Positions 23,317 to 32,989 are shown, numbered from the stretch's first letter. The stretch: 38,820 bases of DNA from JAWXTP01 sp044433415 (GCA_044433415.1 JAWXTP010000015.1:1-38820), one strand, 5' to 3'. Numbers and translations are program-made. The notes: generated by a model not told the origin, from the letters alone.

Positions 23317-25329
23317 TTACTCAGTAACTATGTAAGTTTGTTTTTGAGGACCTACACCCTTGATTGTTAATGAACTCCATTCTTTAGGAAGCATTGTAGC
23401 ACCCTGCTCGATTCCTTTGTCTGTGAATCGTAAACCTCCGAATCCACACAATACAGCTTGGAGCATTCCACCTGCACCCGTTGCGAAGTAAGGATTATCT
23501 GAGAATGCAGACTCCGATAAAACTCCAAATGGAGGGCGTTTATTAGGCATATAGCTTTTTTTGAAAAGCTCGTATGCATTTGTACGATCGCCTAAACGTG
23601 CGTGAAGGATAGCTAAAATACAGTTACCCATTGCTGGACCGTTCTCGTGGATTTTAGGCTCATAGTAGTCTAAATCACGTTTTACTTGCTCTCTGTCAGT
23701 GATAAGTTCAAGAGGGAACGCTAGTAGGTTTACATCAGCTTGTTTGATAATGTCGCCATCGTATTTAGAGTGTTCCATAGTAACGCCATCTGCAAATTTG
23801 TGTAGTGTGATGTTGCTAGCAACATCACTCCACATTGGGTTTGGCGTGATTTTTAATACTTTTGCTGCTTTAATTGCATATTGTAGTACAGATTTCGCTG
23901 AACCATTAGTAAATGCATTGTCATCAACATTTGGAGCAAATTCATTAGCTCCTACTACATTGATAATAGAGTAGCTACCATCGCTATTTTTTGTAGCACG
24001 AGATGCCCAGAAGTTTGCAACATTCTCAATCACCGAGTAACCTTCATTACGTAACCAGTCACGATCCTGAGTTACGCGATAGTAGTTCCAAAATGCAATA
24101 CCAATATCTGCTGTGATATGGTGTTCGAAAGTGCCAGTTAGACACCATGTTGGAGTAGCTTCTTCACCGCTATCATCACTCTCCCATGGATACATAGCAC
24201 CTTTGTAACCAAATAGTTTAGCACGTTGTATAGCCTTAGGAAGGCGGTCAGTACGATAATCTATAGTCGATTTAGCGATTGATTGATTAAGCATAAGCAA
24301 AGGTGGGAACATCCATAATTCTGTATCCCAAAATATATGACCATTATACCCAGTGACAGTAGATAAACCCATTGGGGCGATACTTAAGCGTGAATCCTCT
24401 AGTCCGAATGAATAAAGATTGTATAGTGCTAGGCGTACGTCTAATTGATCTGCTTCGTTACCCTCGATGATGATATCGCTTTGCCATAACTCGTCCCACT
24501 TCTCAATATGACCATCGATGATATCAGACAATTTACTGCGTAGAGCAAAAACTGTCATACGCTCAGCCTCGGCTGTAGGGTGGACAAAGTCACGAGAAGT
24601 ACAACTTGAACCGATAAGGGCAAATCTAAACTTCTCACCTTTTTTAAGCTCCTTAGTGAATGCCATTTGTTGATTGTTAGCCCCTCCGTTTGTTGGTACC
24701 ACCTCATCATCGAATAGAAATGCTGAACACGATGCAAGATTCTGTAATCCTGTACGACTGATAGCCTCAGATGTGCAAAGAGGCATCACTTCGTGAGCAT
24801 CTCTCAACACTTTAAACTGAGATTGTCCTTGTTGTAACTCTTCAGGGAATACTGTAGCGTTTGTTGCACTGAATGTTACATCTTCAAGAGAGGTTACGTC
24901 AACCACTACAATTCCCATGTAGGGAAGATTGCGAAGAGCCATAATCGAATAATCCACTTTGATTTTGTTTTTGAAGTCAAACGATGTTTTAATGTAGGCT
25001 TCCTTCATATTAAGTGTTTGACTCCAGTTTGAGATGTTGTCATCAGTAACAGGTAACCCATCAACATTGATAGCTAGGTTAGTGTATACAGGTCCACGCA
25101 CCACGCGACTTACTCCACCTGCAAACTGCACGTCGAATACACCATTCAGAACTATATCTGAAACACAGAAGAGATTACAGCCACTTACAATACCAATACG
25201 ACCATTTGATACGGTGACTCCGTTGTAGTTTTCTTTAGAAGAGGCGGTTATCTCCCACCCTGTAGAGTCGTTTGATGCCGTCGCAAAGAGCGATGTCAGT
25301 GTAAATAATACTAAAAAGATTCTTTTCAT
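23317..25329 (-). CDS. Periplasmic GH65 glycosidase (probable kojibiose-type alpha-1,2-glucosidase)
   Basis: 670 residues. MKRIFLVLFTLTSLFATA is a signal peptide, so it acts outside the cytoplasm, where a phosphorylase would make little sense. GH65 hallmarks are GYNGHIFWDTELWMFPPLL and DIIKQADVNLLAFPL. The general acid is Glu463 in VVGANEFAPNVDDNAFTN. Glu606 in GVLSESAFSDN lies 143 residues later. In the F. johnsoniae kojibiose hydrolase FjGH65A the catalytic acid and base are 472 and 616, spacing 144. This supports a hydrolase rather than a disaccharide phosphorylase. It lies in the susCD operon. Trehalose- or other alpha-glucoside specificity cannot be excluded. Confidence 0.85.
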   Translation of the reverse strand: MKRIFLVLFTLTSLFATASNDSTGWEITASSKENYNGVTVSNGRIGIVSGCNLFCVSDIVLNGVFDVQFAGGVSRVVRGPVYTNLAINVDGLPVTDDNISNWSQTLNMKEAYIKTSFDFKNKIKVDYSIMALRNLPYMGIVVVDVTSLEDVTFSATNATVFPEELQQGQSQFKVLRDAHEVMPLCTSEAISRTGLQNLASCSAFLFDDEVVPTNGGANNQQMAFTKELKKGEKFRFALIGSSCTSRDFVHPTAEAERMTVFALRSKLSDIIDGHIEKWDELWQSDIIIEGNEADQLDVRLALYNLYSFGLEDSRLSIAPMGLSTVTGYNGHIFWDTELWMFPPLLMLNQSIAKSTIDYRTDRLPKAIQRAKLFGYKGAMYPWESDDSGEEATPTWCLTGTFEHHITADIGIAFWNYYRVTQDRDWLRNEGYSVIENVANFWASRATKNSDGSYSIINVVGANEFAPNVDDNAFTNGSAKSVLQYAIKAAKVLKITPNPMWSDVASNITLHKFADGVTMEHSKYDGDIIKQADVNLLAFPLELITDREQVKRDLDYYEPKIHENGPAMGNCILAILHARLGDRTNAYELFKKSYMPNKRPPFGVLSESAFSDNPYFATGAGGMLQAVLCGFGGLRFTDKGIEQGATMLPKEWSSLTIKGVGPQKQTYIVTE

Positions 25330-25362
25330 AATTTTCTAATTTTTTGTTCATAAGTATTATGT

Positions 25363-25399
25363 AAACGCCATACAAATATAATAATATCTTATGGCGTTT
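25363..25399 (-). other. Strong intergenic hairpin between susD and GH65
   Basis: Perfect 10-bp arms AAACGCCATA and TATGGCGTTT with a 17-base AT-rich loop, 24 bases after the susD stop. No T-run follows. It could protect the 3' end of an abundant susCD mRNA or reduce read-through to the enzymes. Confidence 0.6.
25373..25380 (-). promoter_or_regulatory. Possible internal -7 box for the GH65 gene
   Basis: The minus strand reads TATATTTG, a TAnnTTTG match, in the loop of the hairpin at 25363-25399 and ~45 bp upstream of the GH65 start. Confidence 0.35.
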
Positions 25400-25422
25400 C
25401 ACATAATGCTATCTTTATTTGT

Positions 25423-26898
25423 TTAATATCCATCTGTTTGATAAAAGTCAGGGTTGGTATTTGAATCCAACTCTGTTTGAGGGATAGGGTAAAGACCTTT
25501 AGCTTGTGAGTTAAACACATAATCGTATGAATATCCGTCATGTTTCTTACAATCAGCAGTTAGTACCTGTTCAGCAATGCCCCATCTAAGCAAATCAAAA
25601 TAGCGCTTATTCTCTCCTGCAAGTTCGACGCGGCGCTCGTGACGGATTGCCTCAGTAAAGTCAGTGCTATATTTAGGTGGTGTTCCCAAGAATGCGCGAG
25701 TTCGTACAATTTCAAGTGTTGACCAAGCCTCTGATGCATGGCCGCTTTCGTAAGCTGCCTCGGCGTATGCTAGTAATACTTCGGCATATCGTATTAGTTT
25801 TTTGTTTTGTCCCAAACGTTCCTGGTAATCTCCAACATCGACACCCTTTACATATTTTCCATAGCTGTATCCTGTTTCTGGAGCAAGAGCACTACTGAAA
25901 CACTCGTCACCTAGCTCTGGTGCTATAGATTCACCATCAGCGATGATTGCAAATTCACGGCGTAGGTCTCCATCCTCAAATTCGTCAAAAAGCGATTGAG
26001 TAGGCATAGGAAATCCTAGACCACCATGTACTGATAAACCTCTCGGACGTATCCAGTGATTAAAAGCTATGGTCTCACCAAGTGGTGCTTCGTGACGCGA
26101 TTGAATCTCGAAAATCGACTCTGGACCATTATTGTTGTCTAGCTGAAATAGATTGTCTAGATCTTCAATTAGATAGTAACCATACTTACCACCTTCATCC
26201 GTTACAACTGGGGTAAGCGCATCGTAACACTCTTCAAACTTATTTTGCGAAAGATACACTAATCCAAGAAGAGATTTTGCAGCTCCTATGTTAGGACGAC
26301 CAGCATCAGCATCAGCAATATAACTCAAAAGCTCTGACGCTCTGAGTAGGTCGTTTTCAATTTGAGTATAAACCTCATCTTTTGGTGTTCTAGCAGGAGA
26401 GCCTAGTTGGTCGATAGTCGATGTGATTAAAGGACAATCACCCCAACGCTGTACAATCTCATGGTAGAAGTAGGCTCTAAGGAAGTAAGCCTCACCCAAC
26501 ACCATATTAGCTGTCTCATCCGAAATAGTACCATTACCTTCTACATTATCAATCACATAGTTAGCGCGATAAATAGCTTTATAGTAACTTCCCCACAGGC
26601 TACTCACAGCTGAGTTAGAAGCAGGAATCTGGCCAATGTTAAATGATACATAGTCCGAGAAATCGGTACCGTGTCCTTTGATTATATCATCCGAAAGACA
26701 ATCTACATCAAAGCCTACGTGGTTTAGATAGAAATCATAGAACACTGCGTACACAGCATTTACACCTTCGATGGCTTGTGAATCATTTTCGTAGAATGTA
26801 GCTGTTGATAACATATTAGGATCTTTGTCTAAAAATCCCTCACATGAGGTCGAACTCAATGTGGTTAATACTAAAAATATATATATTAATCGTTTCAT
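25423..26898 (-). CDS. SusD/RagB-family glycan-binding lipoprotein
   Basis: 491 residues. MKRLIYIFLVLTTLSSTSC is a lipoprotein signal with Cys19 as the lipid site, followed by EGFLDKDP as usual for SusD. The N-terminal tetratricopeptide-like part includes EAYFLRAYFYHEIVQRWGDCPL, and the C-terminal part has IRHERRVELAGENKRYFDLLRWG, both strong SusD-family signatures. It covers the SusC barrel at the cell surface and binds the glycan before import. It is 21 bp after susC on the same transcript. No SusE/F-type gene follows. Confidence 0.96.
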   Translation of the reverse strand: MKRLIYIFLVLTTLSSTSCEGFLDKDPNMLSTATFYENDSQAIEGVNAVYAVFYDFYLNHVGFDVDCLSDDIIKGHGTDFSDYVSFNIGQIPASNSAVSSLWGSYYKAIYRANYVIDNVEGNGTISDETANMVLGEAYFLRAYFYHEIVQRWGDCPLITSTIDQLGSPARTPKDEVYTQIENDLLRASELLSYIADADAGRPNIGAAKSLLGLVYLSQNKFEECYDALTPVVTDEGGKYGYYLIEDLDNLFQLDNNNGPESIFEIQSRHEAPLGETIAFNHWIRPRGLSVHGGLGFPMPTQSLFDEFEDGDLRREFAIIADGESIAPELGDECFSSALAPETGYSYGKYVKGVDVGDYQERLGQNKKLIRYAEVLLAYAEAAYESGHASEAWSTLEIVRTRAFLGTPPKYSTDFTEAIRHERRVELAGENKRYFDLLRWGIAEQVLTADCKKHDGYSYDYVFNSQAKGLYPIPQTELDSNTNPDFYQTDGY

Positions 26899-26919
26899 TG
26901 TTTTTATCTTTTATGTCTA

Positions 26920-29900
26920 TTAAAATATACCTAAGTTAACACCAACTGTAAATGTGCGTGCTTGTGGATAAGTAATTTCATCGAAACCACCACTCACTTC
27001 AGGGTTGAATCCAGTGTATTTAGTTATTGTGAATAGGTTTTGTGCACTCACGTATAAGCGAAGTGAACGGACACATACCTTTTTCATCCAATTCGATGGG
27101 AAGGTGTAGCCAACTTGTAGGTTTTTTAATCGTATGTAGTCACCCTCTTCAACATAGCGTGTTGATGCAATGTTGTTTTGTGATGCTCCCATAGTTAAGC
27201 GTGGCATAGTGTTAGATGTTCCAGGACCTGTCCATGAGTCTAAAACAGCAGGGCTATAGTTACGAGTTTCAGAGGTGTTCTCTGACCACCACTTAGTTGC
27301 GTTGTAAATGTCGTTACCTGCTACACCTTGGAATTGAGCCATAAAATCTATGCCTTTGTAGTCTGCCGATAGGTTTAATCCAAAGATAAATTTAGGTATA
27401 GGATTACCAATAACCGTTCTGTCATTTGAGTCAAATACTCCGTCGTTATTTAAATCCTTATACTTTACATCACCAGGTACAAAACTAGGATTCTCAGTAG
27501 CATAAAGGTGCTCATTGATTTCCTCCTGTGTTTGATAGATGCCTTCCATAACATAACCATATAGCTGACCTATTGGTTGTCCCTTCTCGGTTCTGGTATT
27601 TAGATCGAAGAATACGCCCTGTGTGATAGGGTCTTCTAGACCACCTAAGCTCATAACCTTATTGTCGACTGTGGTGAAATTAGCATTGATGTCGTAGTTG
27701 AAGTCACCAACACTATTTCTGTAGTTTACAGCGAATTCAAAACCTTGGTTGCGTACACTTCCTGCATTTTGATAAGGTCCTGATGAAAATCCAGTAGTTG
27801 ATGATACTGGGAGCTGAACTAACATATCGTCAGTAAGTTTGTAGTAGTAACCTGCCTCAATAGTAAGCTTGTTTCGTAATGTTGCAAACTCTACTCCTAG
27901 GTCTACTTGAGTGGTTGTTTCCCAGCTAATATCCTCATTGTATAAAGCACTTGGAGCGTATCCAACAATTGCCTCTCCATCCATATTATAGTAGTAGGGA
28001 CTCATAGTTCCGCAGTAAGAGTAGAGACCAATATCCTGGTTGCCCAGCTGTCCCCAACTTGCCTTAAGTTTTAGGTTGTTGATTGCTGAACTATCCATAA
28101 AGTCCTCCTCAGAGATTCTCCAGCCCACAGCAACTGATGGGAATATCCCAAGTCTATTGCCTTGTGCAAAGCGACTTGAACCGTCAGCACGCATTGTCAC
28201 TGATGCAAGATAGCGATTGTCGTAACCATAGTCGATACGTCCAAATCCCGACATCATTGACCACTCTTCTTGTGTACCTCCCACTTGACTTGCCGAGCTT
28301 ACGACTGTGCCGTTATCTAGGAAATGAAGATATTCTTCGTTAGATACATAACCACTCTTAGTAGCGTACATATTCTTCATTATGTTCTGCTCCATAGAGT
28401 ATCCCAACAAAACACCGAATTTACTTTTATTAATATTAAATGTATAGTTAAATGTATTCTCCCAAATTACATCTAGTGTTGAGTACATCAGGTTGTAGAG
28501 AGATGCTTCGTTATTCTCTAAATCTCCTTCTTTGTAAGTTGGGGTAAACTCACTATAACGTGACGAAAGATAATCAATACCAAGAGAGCTTCTGAAGGTC
28601 ATTCCGTCCATTAGATTTAACCCTATGTATGTACTATTTGTAAATCGATAAGTTTCGTCGTCAATATTAGAGCTTGCTGCTTGGCTAAGAGGATTACGTG
28701 TGTTACCTTCAAGCAGAGTATTAGGTCCTGCAAACGATCCGTCTTCGTTATATACGGACATTGTAGGTACGGCCAAAATTGAATTCTTTAATACTCCATC
28801 AGTGTAGACATCAACCCCATTTTTGCCAATCATCGAGAATGATGCATTGTTTCCAAAGTCAAGCCACTTTTTAGGTGAGGCATCTATGTTGACACGTATT
28901 GAACTCCTTTCATAATCTGAGTACTTGATAATACCGTCCTGCTCGTAATGATTTAATGAAAGAGCGTATCTAACTTGTTCATTACCTCCTGCAAGAGATA
29001 AGTTGTAGTTCTGAATCAGAGCGTTTTGCATAATTACCTCCTGCCAATTGGTGCCCTCACCCAATGATTCAACGTCCGACCATGGAAGCGTTGCATCAGG
29101 GTTGTCATTTAAAGTCGCTTGGTTTCGTACTGTAGCCCATTCTTGTGCGTTTAGCATATCGAATTGTTTGATATTACTTTGTACACTGTGATATTGATCG
29201 TAATTAAGGGTAAACGTACCTGCCTTACCTGATTTTGTTTTGATTAATACAACTCCATTAGCAGCACGTGAACCATACATAGCCGCTGCTGACGCATCTT
29301 TCAAGATAGAGATTGATTCAATGTCTTGAGGGTTGAAGTTGTTAAGTCCAGATTTAGTAGGTATACCATCTATTACATATAGAGGCGCGCTGTCACCAGT
29401 TGTTCCGATACCACGAATGTTAACAGAAACTCCTGAGCCTGGTTCACCTGTATTTTGAACAACGGTAACTCCCGTAACCTTACCTTGTAACATTTGCTCT
29501 ACACGGTTGTAAGGAGTTGAGCTAGCATCGCTCATATTAACTGTAGAGATTGAGCCAACAATCTCCTCTTTTTTAGCAACACCATAAGAGATTACTACAA
29601 CATCATCTAATTCGAGAGCTGAGCTACTTAGTTCAATTCTAATTGGTGAAGCTGAATTTGCTACGATCTCTTCAGTTTCATAACCTAAATATGATACAAC
29701 AAGAGTTGAACCTTGTTTGGCTTGAAGAGAAAATTCTCCATTACTTAGTGTAATAGTACCTTTGGTAAAATCGTCTTTTTGAACGATTGTAACTCCAATA
29801 AGTGGACTGTTCAATGAATCGACCACAACACCACTAACCGTTACCATGTCTGTTTGCGACCTTCCTATATATGGTATACATAGTAGTATCCCAATTAGTA

Positions 29901-29925
29901 GGAGGTTAAGTTTTTTTAATTTCAT
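26920..29925 (-). CDS. SusC/RagA-family TonB-linked outer-membrane transporter
   Basis: 1001 residues with an N-terminal signal peptide (cleavage near residue 23). A carboxypeptidase-regulatory-like beta-sandwich follows at ~28-108. The plug domain carries YGVAKKEEIVGSISTVN, EQMLQGKVTGVTVVQNTGEP, VNIRGIGTTGDSAPLYVIDGIP and AAMYGSRAANGVVLIKTKSG, and a 22-strand-type barrel fills the rest, ending in FTVGVNLGIF with a terminal Phe. It imports oligosaccharides across the outer membrane using TonB energy. It is the first gene of the locus. Its leader starts at a TATATTTG box (30150-30157) and includes a 163-bp MITE-like element. Confidence 0.97.
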   Translation of the reverse strand: MKLKKLNLLLIGILLCIPYIGRSQTDMVTVSGVVVDSLNSPLIGVTIVQKDDFTKGTITLSNGEFSLQAKQGSTLVVSYLGYETEEIVANSASPIRIELSSSALELDDVVVISYGVAKKEEIVGSISTVNMSDASSTPYNRVEQMLQGKVTGVTVVQNTGEPGSGVSVNIRGIGTTGDSAPLYVIDGIPTKSGLNNFNPQDIESISILKDASAAAMYGSRAANGVVLIKTKSGKAGTFTLNYDQYHSVQSNIKQFDMLNAQEWATVRNQATLNDNPDATLPWSDVESLGEGTNWQEVIMQNALIQNYNLSLAGGNEQVRYALSLNHYEQDGIIKYSDYERSSIRVNIDASPKKWLDFGNNASFSMIGKNGVDVYTDGVLKNSILAVPTMSVYNEDGSFAGPNTLLEGNTRNPLSQAASSNIDDETYRFTNSTYIGLNLMDGMTFRSSLGIDYLSSRYSEFTPTYKEGDLENNEASLYNLMYSTLDVIWENTFNYTFNINKSKFGVLLGYSMEQNIMKNMYATKSGYVSNEEYLHFLDNGTVVSSASQVGGTQEEWSMMSGFGRIDYGYDNRYLASVTMRADGSSRFAQGNRLGIFPSVAVGWRISEEDFMDSSAINNLKLKASWGQLGNQDIGLYSYCGTMSPYYYNMDGEAIVGYAPSALYNEDISWETTTQVDLGVEFATLRNKLTIEAGYYYKLTDDMLVQLPVSSTTGFSSGPYQNAGSVRNQGFEFAVNYRNSVGDFNYDINANFTTVDNKVMSLGGLEDPITQGVFFDLNTRTEKGQPIGQLYGYVMEGIYQTQEEINEHLYATENPSFVPGDVKYKDLNNDGVFDSNDRTVIGNPIPKFIFGLNLSADYKGIDFMAQFQGVAGNDIYNATKWWSENTSETRNYSPAVLDSWTGPGTSNTMPRLTMGASQNNIASTRYVEEGDYIRLKNLQVGYTFPSNWMKKVCVRSLRLYVSAQNLFTITKYTGFNPEVSGGFDEITYPQARTFTVGVNLGIF

Positions 29926-29943
29926 AAATAATCAATTTTATTA

Positions 29944-30106
29944 AGGGGAGTTCTAATAATTGGTTTTATTCGATTTTGGATTTTAGAGTTTTAGATTTAG
30001 AGTTTCTAAAATGATGGCATAGTGGTTCCTATGGCACATTTTGGAAAGTTTAAAGATGAAACATTAAAATTCAAAAGCGTTAAAATCCAATTTTTAGAAG
30101 TTTCCT
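29944..30106 (-). mobile_element. MITE-like inverted-repeat element, copy 6 (long form)
   Basis: A 163-bp element. The left end GGGGAGTTCTAATAATTGGT and the right end, read inward, GGAAACTTCTAAAAATTGGA match at most positions over ~24 bp. Flanks TTAAG and TAAAG are similar. The interior includes AAAAGCGTTAAA, also seen as GAAAGCGTTAAAG inside copy 8. It lies between the susC promoter box and start codon, so it would be transcribed in the susC leader. Confidence 0.75.
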
Positions 30107-30149
30107 AAAGTTGGTAAATTATGTATAGAGCTCTAGAGGTTCTCTTGTA

Positions 30150-30157
30150 CAAATATA
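30150..30157 (-). promoter_or_regulatory. -7 box for the susC operon
   Basis: The minus strand reads TATATTTG, an exact TAnnTTTG match, ~225 bp upstream of susC, implying a long leader that contains MITE-like copy 6. Confidence 0.5.
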
Positions 30158-30465
30158 CAAATGCTTAATTTTATTTATTATCACAACATATTGCTTATTT
30201 GTTGTGTACGTATGAAATGTGTATTTTAACTTTATTAATCAGTATAAATTTTGTATTACAAATTTGTATATGTTTGGTATTTAGTTATTTGCAGTATGAT
30301 TTTTGTGTGTAAATTTGTTTTTGTAAGTCTCTATTTTTTTTGAGTTAAGAGTGTGAATTTATATTGAATATGAGTTAAATACTTACAGAACTATATATAT
30401 TTATGATTAAAAACTAATAAAAAATGGTTTATAGACTATATTTAGTTTAAATTAGTTACTTAATG
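30158..30465. other. AT-rich spacer upstream of the susC promoter
   Basis: About 310 bases of very AT-rich DNA between the susC promoter box and the stop of the UbiA gene. It is the expected place for the AraC regulator's binding site, but no convincing repeat or palindrome was found. No gene seen. Confidence 0.5.
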
Positions 30466-31317
30466 TTAAGACAGAATGGCAATGATAGTGAAAATGGCAA
30501 ATACAACACTGCCTAATCCGTTGGATGTTGCAAAGGCTAGGTTGACTTTGGATATGTCGTTAGGTTTTATTATTACGTGCTCATAGATAAGAAGGGCAGA
30601 GTATAGTACGGCACCTGTAAGGTAGTAGTATGAACTGAAAACTGTGAAGTAAAGGTAAAACACTAGGGATATAGTAATCAAATGGAAAAAGGCACTTATA
30701 ATAAGTGCTTTTTTTATGCCAAAATATGAAGGTATGGAGAATAAGTTGTTCGAAGCATCAAATTCCTCATCTTGTAAGGCATATAGTATATCAAATCCTG
30801 CTGTCCAGAATAACACAATGAAAGAAATAATGATAGTAACATAGTTAAACTCACCTGTTACAGAGATATATGCAGCTGTTGGAGCTATAGCAAGTGCCAA
30901 GCCTAAGAATACATGACAAAGCCATGTGAAACGTTTTGTGAGGCTATATCCTAAAGCTACAAGCAAGGCTACAGGACTTAACAGAAGTGTCAGCTTATTA
31001 ATGAATATGGTTGTAATAATGAAAAGTGTACAGTTTAATACTGTGAATGTTAACGCCTTACGAGGCGAGATAACGCCTGCTGGAATTTCACGTACAGCAG
31101 TACGCTCATTTTTAGCATCTATATCACGGTCTATATACCTATTAAAAGCCATAGCCGCATTTCTAGCGAAAATCATACATAGCACAACAGCTACAAGTAT
31201 ACTAGGTTTAAAATCGCCTTCTAGAACTTTAAATCCATAGGTAAGCCCTACCATAGCAAAAGGCATGGCGAAAATGGTATGAGAAAATTTTACTAGATTT
31301 AGGTATTTCTGGATCAT
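30466..31317 (-). CDS. UbiA-family prenyltransferase (4-hydroxybenzoate polyprenyltransferase-like)
   Basis: 283 residues with about nine membrane helices. The two Asp-rich motifs of the family are present: NRYIDRDIDAKN at 59-70 and YALQDEEFDASNN near 180-195. These bind the prenyl diphosphate through Mg2+. The overall form matches the UbiA-like group that includes MqnP of the futalosine menaquinone route as well as 4-hydroxybenzoate polyprenyltransferases; a menaquinone role is more likely in a bacterium of this type, but MenA-type specificity cannot be read from sequence. It is divergent from the nqr operon, whose product reduces quinone, so a shared quinone theme is plausible. Confidence 0.85.
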   Translation of the reverse strand: MIQKYLNLVKFSHTIFAMPFAMVGLTYGFKVLEGDFKPSILVAVVLCMIFARNAAMAFNRYIDRDIDAKNERTAVREIPAGVISPRKALTFTVLNCTLFIITTIFINKLTLLLSPVALLVALGYSLTKRFTWLCHVFLGLALAIAPTAAYISVTGEFNYVTIIISFIVLFWTAGFDILYALQDEEFDASNNLFSIPSYFGIKKALIISAFFHLITISLVFYLYFTVFSSYYYLTGAVLYSALLIYEHVIIKPNDISKVNLAFATSNGLGSVVFAIFTIIAILS

Positions 31318-31351
31318 GATATGAGTTTTTTGTTTTTTTAATTGTGTGGTG

Positions 31352-31359
31352 CAAATATA
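31352..31359 (-). promoter_or_regulatory. -7 box for the UbiA gene
   Basis: The minus strand reads TATATTTG, an exact TAnnTTTG match, 35 bp upstream of the start codon at 31317. Confidence 0.55.
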
Positions 31360-31439
31360 CTAATATAAATATTAATAAATTTATACACTCTGTATATTTT
31401 TACACACAAAAAAATATTTTGAAAAAATAAACAGTTTTT

Positions 31440-31471
31440 TTTGCATCATCACGAAACATAAGTTACCTTTG
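31440..31471 (+). promoter_or_regulatory. Full promoter of the nqr operon
   Basis: TTTG at 31440-31443, a 20-bp spacer, then TACCTTTG at 31464-31471. This is the best complete TTTG-N20-TAnnTTTG match in the window. It gives a leader of ~135 bases before nqrA. Confidence 0.65.
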
Positions 31472-31612
31472 TAGATAGTTTTGATAAAAAATAGGTGTTT
31501 TTTTTACTGTTTTTTTTCATTTAAACTACTGAGGAGCTTGTAAAATAATATTTTATACCCACCTTATTTATACACTGAAAGAATTTATCTAAATTTCAAA
31601 TATTAATTAATT

Positions 31613-32971
31613 ATGTCAAAAGTTATCCGATTGAAAAAAGGACTTGACATTAACTTAATAGGTGAAGCTGAGAAAGTTATTACTGTTGCTCCTGTAGCAG
31701 AGACTTACGCAGTGAAACCTACTGATTTTATGGGTGTAACGCCTAAATTATTAGTGAAAGTTGATGATGAAGTTAAAGCCGGAACGCCGCTTTTCTTTGA
31801 CAAGTACAACCCAGAGGTGTTAGTAGCAGCTCCGATAAGTGGTACTATTGTCGCTATTAACCGTGGCGCTAAGCGTAAAATTCTGGAAATTGTCATTGCT
31901 CCTTCTGCTGAAAGAAGCTATGAAGAATTCAAAATTGGCGATTTAGCATCTCTTTCTAGAGAAGATGTTGTTGCTAAAATTCTTGAGGCTGGTTTATGGT
32001 CATTTATGACTCAAAGACCTTATGGTATTATCGCTTCGTCGAAAGATACTCCTCGTGATATCTTCGTATCTGGTTTCGATTCAGCACCTCTAGCTGGTGA
32101 TGTTGATTTTATGATTAAAGAATGTGAAGCAGAGTTTAAAACTGGTATGGAGGTTTTAAAGAAATTAACATCTGGTAAAGTGTACTTAGGTGTTTCTGAG
32201 AAATCTACTACTGCTGCGTTCAAATCATTAACAGGTGTAGAAGTTAACACTTTCAGTGGTAAACACCCTGTAGGTAATGTTGGTATCCAAATTCACCACA
32301 CAGCTCCTATCTCTAAAGGTGACACTGTATGGACAGTTAACATCCAAGACTTAGTTATCTTAGGTCGTTTATTTGCTACTGGTAAGGTAGACATGACTAG
32401 AATCATTGCTGTAGCAGGTTCTATGATTGAGAAACCTCACTATTGTAAAGTTATTTCGGGCGCTACACTTAAGAGTGTTATCGCAGACTCTTTAGTTAAG
32501 AGTGCAGAAACAACACCTCGTATTATTTGTGGTAACGTACTTACAGGCGAGAAAGTAGCAGCTGATAGCTATGTAGCTTATCAAGCTAATGCTATTACAG
32601 CTATCCCTGAAGGTGATTACTATGAGTTTTTAGGTTGGATTGCTCCAAGATTAAACAAATTCTCTGTTTCTCGTAGTTACCTATCATGGATGTGCCCATC
32701 TAAAAAGTACAACCTTGATACTAATGTTAATGGAGGTGAGCGTGCCTTTGTTATGACTGGTGAGTACGAAAAAGTTTTACCAATGGATATTTATCCTGTT
32801 TATCTTCTTAAAGCAATTCTTGCTGGTGATATAGACAAAATGGAAAACCTTGGTATTTATGAAGTAATCGAAGAAGATTTAGCCCTATGTGAATTTGTTT
32901 GTACATCAAAAATTGATGTTCAGCAGATTGTGCGTGACGGTATAAACCTAATGATTAAAGAGCTAAGCTAA
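31613..32971 (+). CDS. nqrA: Na+-translocating NADH:quinone reductase subunit A
   Basis: 452 residues, normal length for NqrA, the peripheral cytoplasmic subunit that helps bind quinone in Na+-NQR. The N-terminal KGLDINLIGEAEK, the lipoyl-like barrel PEVLVAAPISGTIVAINRGAKRKILEIVI, the SLBB-type central region and the C-terminal GEYEKVLPMDIYPVYLLKAILAGDIDKMENLGIYEVIEEDLALCEFVCTSK are all typical. The tail separates it from RnfC, which would carry two 4Fe-4S CxxCxxC motifs; none is present. First gene of the operon, 18 bp before nqrB. Confidence 0.96.
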   Translation: MSKVIRLKKGLDINLIGEAEKVITVAPVAETYAVKPTDFMGVTPKLLVKVDDEVKAGTPLFFDKYNPEVLVAAPISGTIVAINRGAKRKILEIVIAPSAERSYEEFKIGDLASLSREDVVAKILEAGLWSFMTQRPYGIIASSKDTPRDIFVSGFDSAPLAGDVDFMIKECEAEFKTGMEVLKKLTSGKVYLGVSEKSTTAAFKSLTGVEVNTFSGKHPVGNVGIQIHHTAPISKGDTVWTVNIQDLVILGRLFATGKVDMTRIIAVAGSMIEKPHYCKVISGATLKSVIADSLVKSAETTPRIICGNVLTGEKVAADSYVAYQANAITAIPEGDYYEFLGWIAPRLNKFSVSRSYLSWMCPSKKYNLDTNVNGGERAFVMTGEYEKVLPMDIYPVYLLKAILAGDIDKMENLGIYEVIEEDLALCEFVCTSKIDVQQIVRDGINLMIKELS

Positions 32972-32989
32972 TTTTAAGATTTTAAAGAA

